From NCBI GenBank assembly GCA_963808125.1, contig CAWEEP010000058.1, forward strand, positions 1 to 26,058: 26,058 nt of DNA. Reading direction: 5' to 3'. Positions 23,990-26,058 of this stretch are shown here, in pieces. The first letter of the stretch is position 1. Every line of letters begins with the position of its first letter. The notes beneath the pieces were generated by a model. The model was not told where the DNA came from, did no database searches, and saw nothing but the letters and a program-made list of their open reading frames with translations. A program made the position numbers and the translations under genes. The DNA comes from CAWEEP01 sp963808125 (GTDB taxonomy: Bacteria; Chloroflexota; Dormibacteria; Aeolococcales; Aeolococcaceae).

Positions 23990-23995
23990 TAGAAT
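23990..23995 (+). promoter_or_regulatory. -10 element of trpS
   Basis: TAGAAT ends nine bases before the GTG at 24005; there is no Shine-Dalgarno. It is the best match to the canonical -10 in the window. Confidence 0.55.
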
Positions 23996-24004
23996 CGCAG
24001 CCCC

Positions 24005-25034
24005 GTGAGCGAGACGATCTCGACCGACACCGCCACCGCCCCCGGGGGGCGGCTTCGCGTCCTCAGCGGCATGCAACCCACAGGCAACGGACGCATGCAC
24101 CTCGGCAACTACCTCGGAGCGTTGCGCAACTGGGTGAGCCTCCAGGACGCGTACGACTGCGTCTTCTTCGTTGCCGACTACCACGCGCTGACCACCGTCA
24201 CCGATGCCGCCGCGATCCGCCCCGCCATCAGCGAGATGGTGCTCGACTGGCTGGCCGCGGGCATCGACCCGAAGCGTTCCAGCATCTTCGTCCAGTCCCA
24301 TCTCCCCGAGGTCACCGAGTTGCATCTGCTGCTCTCCATGTCCACCCCATTGGGGTGGCTGGAGCGCGTGCCCACCTACAAGGAGAAGGTCGAGCAGTTC
24401 CCCGACAACATCAACTACGGCCTGCTCGGCTACCCGGTCCTCCAGGCTGCCGACATCCTGCTCCCCCGCGCCGACCGCGTCCCCGTCGGCGACGACCAGG
24501 CTCCCCACATCAGCTGACTCGGAGATCGCCCGCCGCTTCAACTCCCGTTTTGGCCATGTTTTTCCGGAACCGCAGGAACTCTTCACCGAGATGCCCCGCG
24601 TCCTGGGCACCGACGGGGTGGCCAAGATGAGCAAGAGCCGGGGCAACACCCTGGGAATGCTGGACAGTCCCGAGCAGATCCGCCGGACGGTGATGACCAT
24701 GGTCACCGACGTGGAACGGCCGCGCCGCGACGACCCCGGCCACCCCGACCGCTGCAACGTGTGCGGGCTGCATCGCTTCTTCAGCCCCGACCGGTGGGAG
24801 GAGATCTGGCGCGACGAGCGTGAGGCGCGGACCGGCTGCGTCCAGGTGAAGGGCTGGCTGGCGGACAGCATCGCCGCCCACTTCGCCCCCATGCGGGAGC
24901 GCCGGGAGGCGCTGGCGGAGACGCCCGACCTGGTCTGGGACGTGCTGAGCGACGGTGCCCGGCGCGCCCGGGCGACAGCGCGCGAGACCATCGCCATGGC
25001 CCGCGAGGCGACCGGCCTCGGCCCCGCCGACTGA
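24005..25034 (+). CDS. trpS: Tryptophanyl-tRNA synthetase, frameshifted
   Basis: This class I synthetase charges tRNA-Trp. The restored length is ~343 residues, normal for the bacterial enzyme. The HIGH-type motif is MHLGNYLGA after GMQPTG. The KMSKS loop is intact (VAKMSKSRGN). YPVLQAADILL and VPVGDDQ.PHI.LTR are family signatures. The last one is broken: two single-base losses about ten bases apart (near 24512 and 24521) turn the expected HIELTREIARRFN into HIS followed by TGA. Adding one G at each place restores every expected residue, which strongly suggests read errors in an essential gene. A CNVC pair occurs in the C-terminal half. GTG 24005 is chosen for the TAGAAT element upstream. 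A hairpin at 25062-25093 should end the transcript. Confidence 0.92.
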
Positions 25035-25061
25035 GGGCATCTGTCCGGGGAACGCGCCCCA

Positions 25062-25093
25062 CCGGGCGGCCGGATCGGGCCTTCGCCGCCCGG
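25062..25093 (+). terminator. Terminator hairpin after trpS
   Basis: CCGGGCGGC (25062-25070) and GCCGCCCGG (25085-25093) form a perfect nine-base stem with a 14-base loop. It starts 27 bases after the trpS stop and lies just before the next promoter. No T-tract follows. Confidence 0.55.
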
Positions 25094-25102
25094 AAGCGGG
25101 AC

Positions 25103-25108
25103 TAGACT
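25103..25108 (+). promoter_or_regulatory. -10 element of the tandem-repeat protein gene
   Basis: TAGACT lies 40 bases before the ATG at 25149. The resulting short leader carries the Shine-Dalgarno GAGGAGA at about 25136-25142. Confidence 0.45.
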
Positions 25109-25148
25109 GGTCGTCGTCCTCTCGGCCCCCACATCGAGGAGATTCGCG

Positions 25149-25533
25149 ATGGCCAAGCAGGGTGTCCGCTTCGCCCCCGGCACGATGGTGAGCCCCGGGG
25201 AGTACCGCAACGTCGAGACCGGCCGGGTGCTCTACTTCGACGGCAACTCGCCGCTCCCGGGAATGGTCAACGCCGCCTCCTGGCAGCAGATCTCCGACCA
25301 CTACCACGCCGGCGAGGCCGGCGGGCACGGCCGGCACAACATGCCCGACCAGGTGACCCACGGCGTCCGCTTCGCCGCCGGGACGATGGTCAGCCCCCGG
25401 GGAATACCGCAACGTCGACACCGGCAACGTTCGCTACTTCGACGGCAACTCGCCGCTGCCCGGCAAGGGCAACGCCGCCTCCTGGCAGCAGATCTCCGAC
25501 CACTACCACTCCGAGGCCGGACATCCCGCCTGA
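25149..25533 (+). CDS. Small protein of two 49-residue tandem repeats, frameshifted
   Basis: The restored protein is ~127 residues: MAKQ, repeat 1, an 18-residue His/Gly-rich linker, repeat 2 and a short tail. Each repeat starts GVRFA-GTMVSPGEYRNV-TG, continues YFDGNSPLPG and ends NAASWQQISDHYH. The two copies differ at only a few residues. One extra C in the run near 25393-25398 breaks repeat 2; dropping it restores a match through to the TGA at 25531. A good Shine-Dalgarno and a -10 element precede the ATG. There is no signal peptide or membrane segment. The conserved Gly, Pro, Tyr and Trp suggest a small beta-fold, perhaps ligand-binding. I do not recognise the family with confidence; a faint likeness to YjzC-type small proteins is not enough for a call. 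Confidence 0.6.
25161..25509 (+). repeat. Tandem 147-base coding repeat (two copies)
   Basis: Copy 1 spans 25161-25307 and copy 2 spans 25362-25509 (one base longer because of the inserted C), separated by 54 bases. Nucleotide identity is high, with long identical blocks such as those encoding the FDGNSPLPG and SWQQISDHYH segments. This points to a recent duplication or to concerted evolution. Confidence 0.8.
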
Positions 25534-26058
25534 CGATCCCCTCCCGCCGGACATCGAGCTGGGCCGGGCGGCAGCCCTTCAGGTGCTGCTTGCCGGCGCC
25601 ACCCGCGACGGACTGCTGGCCTCGGCCGCCCTCCCCCATTACGCCGCGCTCTGAATTCGCGACGTCGCCTTCGCCGCCCTGGGCGCGAACGTGGCCGGAG
25701 AGCCGCGCCTGGCGGACGCGGTGGCGCGCAGCCTGCTCAACCTGGCCCGCCTCCAGACCACGACCGGCCAGATCCCCAACGCCTGGTGGCCCGGCCGCCG
25801 CTACTGGGACTTCCACGAGGCGGGCTGCACGACGCCACCTGCCTCTTCGTTGTGGCGGCGTCGCAGCACCTGGCGGCCCCGGACACCCGCCTGCAGGGAC
25901 GGCTCTGGCCGCATCTGCGGCGCGCCGCCCGCTGGCTGGCGGACCAGGACGCCAACCAGTTCACCCTGAATGATCCCTCGGGCGGGGACTGGATGGACCG
26001 TCACTGCAGCGATCGGGGAAGCTCCTCTACGTCAACGTCCTGTACCACCGGGCGCTGA
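25532..26058 (+). CDS. Debranching-enzyme-like glycosidase, N-terminal part, disrupted and cut by the window end
   Basis: Pieced together over three disruptions, the translation reads ELGRAAALQVLLAGATRDGLLASAALPHYAAL, then IRDVAFAALGANV, LARLQTTTGQIPNAWWP, YWDFHEAGC, DATCLFVVAASQHL, WLADQDANQFTLNDPSGGDWMDR, and LLYVNVLYHRAL. This pattern fits the (alpha/alpha)6-barrel glycosidases annotated as amylo-alpha-1,6-glucosidase or glycogen-debranching type. The Trp expected before IRD is a TGA stop at 25652. Single bases are missing near 25828 and in the G run near 26015-26018. The start is unresolved: no good start codon is visible near 25532 and GTG 25583 is late. The gene overlaps or abuts the repeat-protein stop and runs off the window. 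Substrate could be glycogen, trehalose-like or surface glycan. Confidence 0.55.

Overview
The window is a very GC-rich stretch (roughly 70% by eye) of a bacterial chromosome. Strong G/C bias at third codon positions, GTG starts, stop/start overlaps and many leaderless promoters (a TAnnnT -10 hexamer 6-9 bases before the start codon, with no Shine-Dalgarno) point to a high-GC Terrabacteria lineage. Dormibacterota, a Chloroflexota relative or an Actinomycetota relative would all fit. This placement is inference; no rRNA or other marker settles it. I see no tRNA, rRNA, CRISPR array, insertion sequence or phage gene, and no gene-free stretch longer than about 185 bases.

Layout. 1-5044: tail of a PIG-L (LmbE-type) deacetylase, a convergent adenosine kinase, then a divergent pair of genes in which a 595-residue protein with a nucleoside-phosphorylase-like C-terminus overlaps an ABC-F ATPase. 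5055-6361: a minus-strand pair encoding a small coiled-coil lipoprotein and a secreted protein, preceded by a striking inverted/direct repeat that looks like a response-regulator site. 6399-10212: hypoxanthine phosphoribosyltransferase, a giant Pro/Ala-rich tail-anchored protein, and a membrane pseudokinase with an extracellular beta-sandwich-like domain. 10221-13638, minus strand: M16 zinc peptidase, S-adenosylhomocysteine hydrolase and adenine phosphoribosyltransferase. 13755-19103: a polysaccharide-export operon of Wzm-type permease, a Wzt-type ATPase fused to a degenerate methyltransferase-like domain, and two family-4 glycosyltransferases. 19202-22827: a cyclopropane-fatty-acid synthase overlapping two more glycosyltransferases. 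22838-26058: aldo/keto reductase (minus), tryptophanyl-tRNA synthetase, a small protein made of two 49-residue repeats, and the start of a debranching-type glycosidase cut by the window end.

Two themes connect the genes. The first is purine and methyl-cycle salvage: SAH hydrolase makes adenosine, which adenosine kinase can recapture. HPRT and APT recapture the bases, and the phosphorylase-like protein may belong with them. The second is the cell surface: ABC export of a glycan, four glycosyltransferases, a lipid-modifying enzyme and several envelope proteins.

Quality warning. At least nine genes, including the normally essential trpS and the conserved ahcY, carry single-base frameshifts, and the last gene also has an in-frame stop. 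Most lie in G/C runs and they become dense after 18.4 kb. I read these as sequencing or assembly errors, so disrupted genes are annotated as whole CDSs spanning the break, with the break position given.
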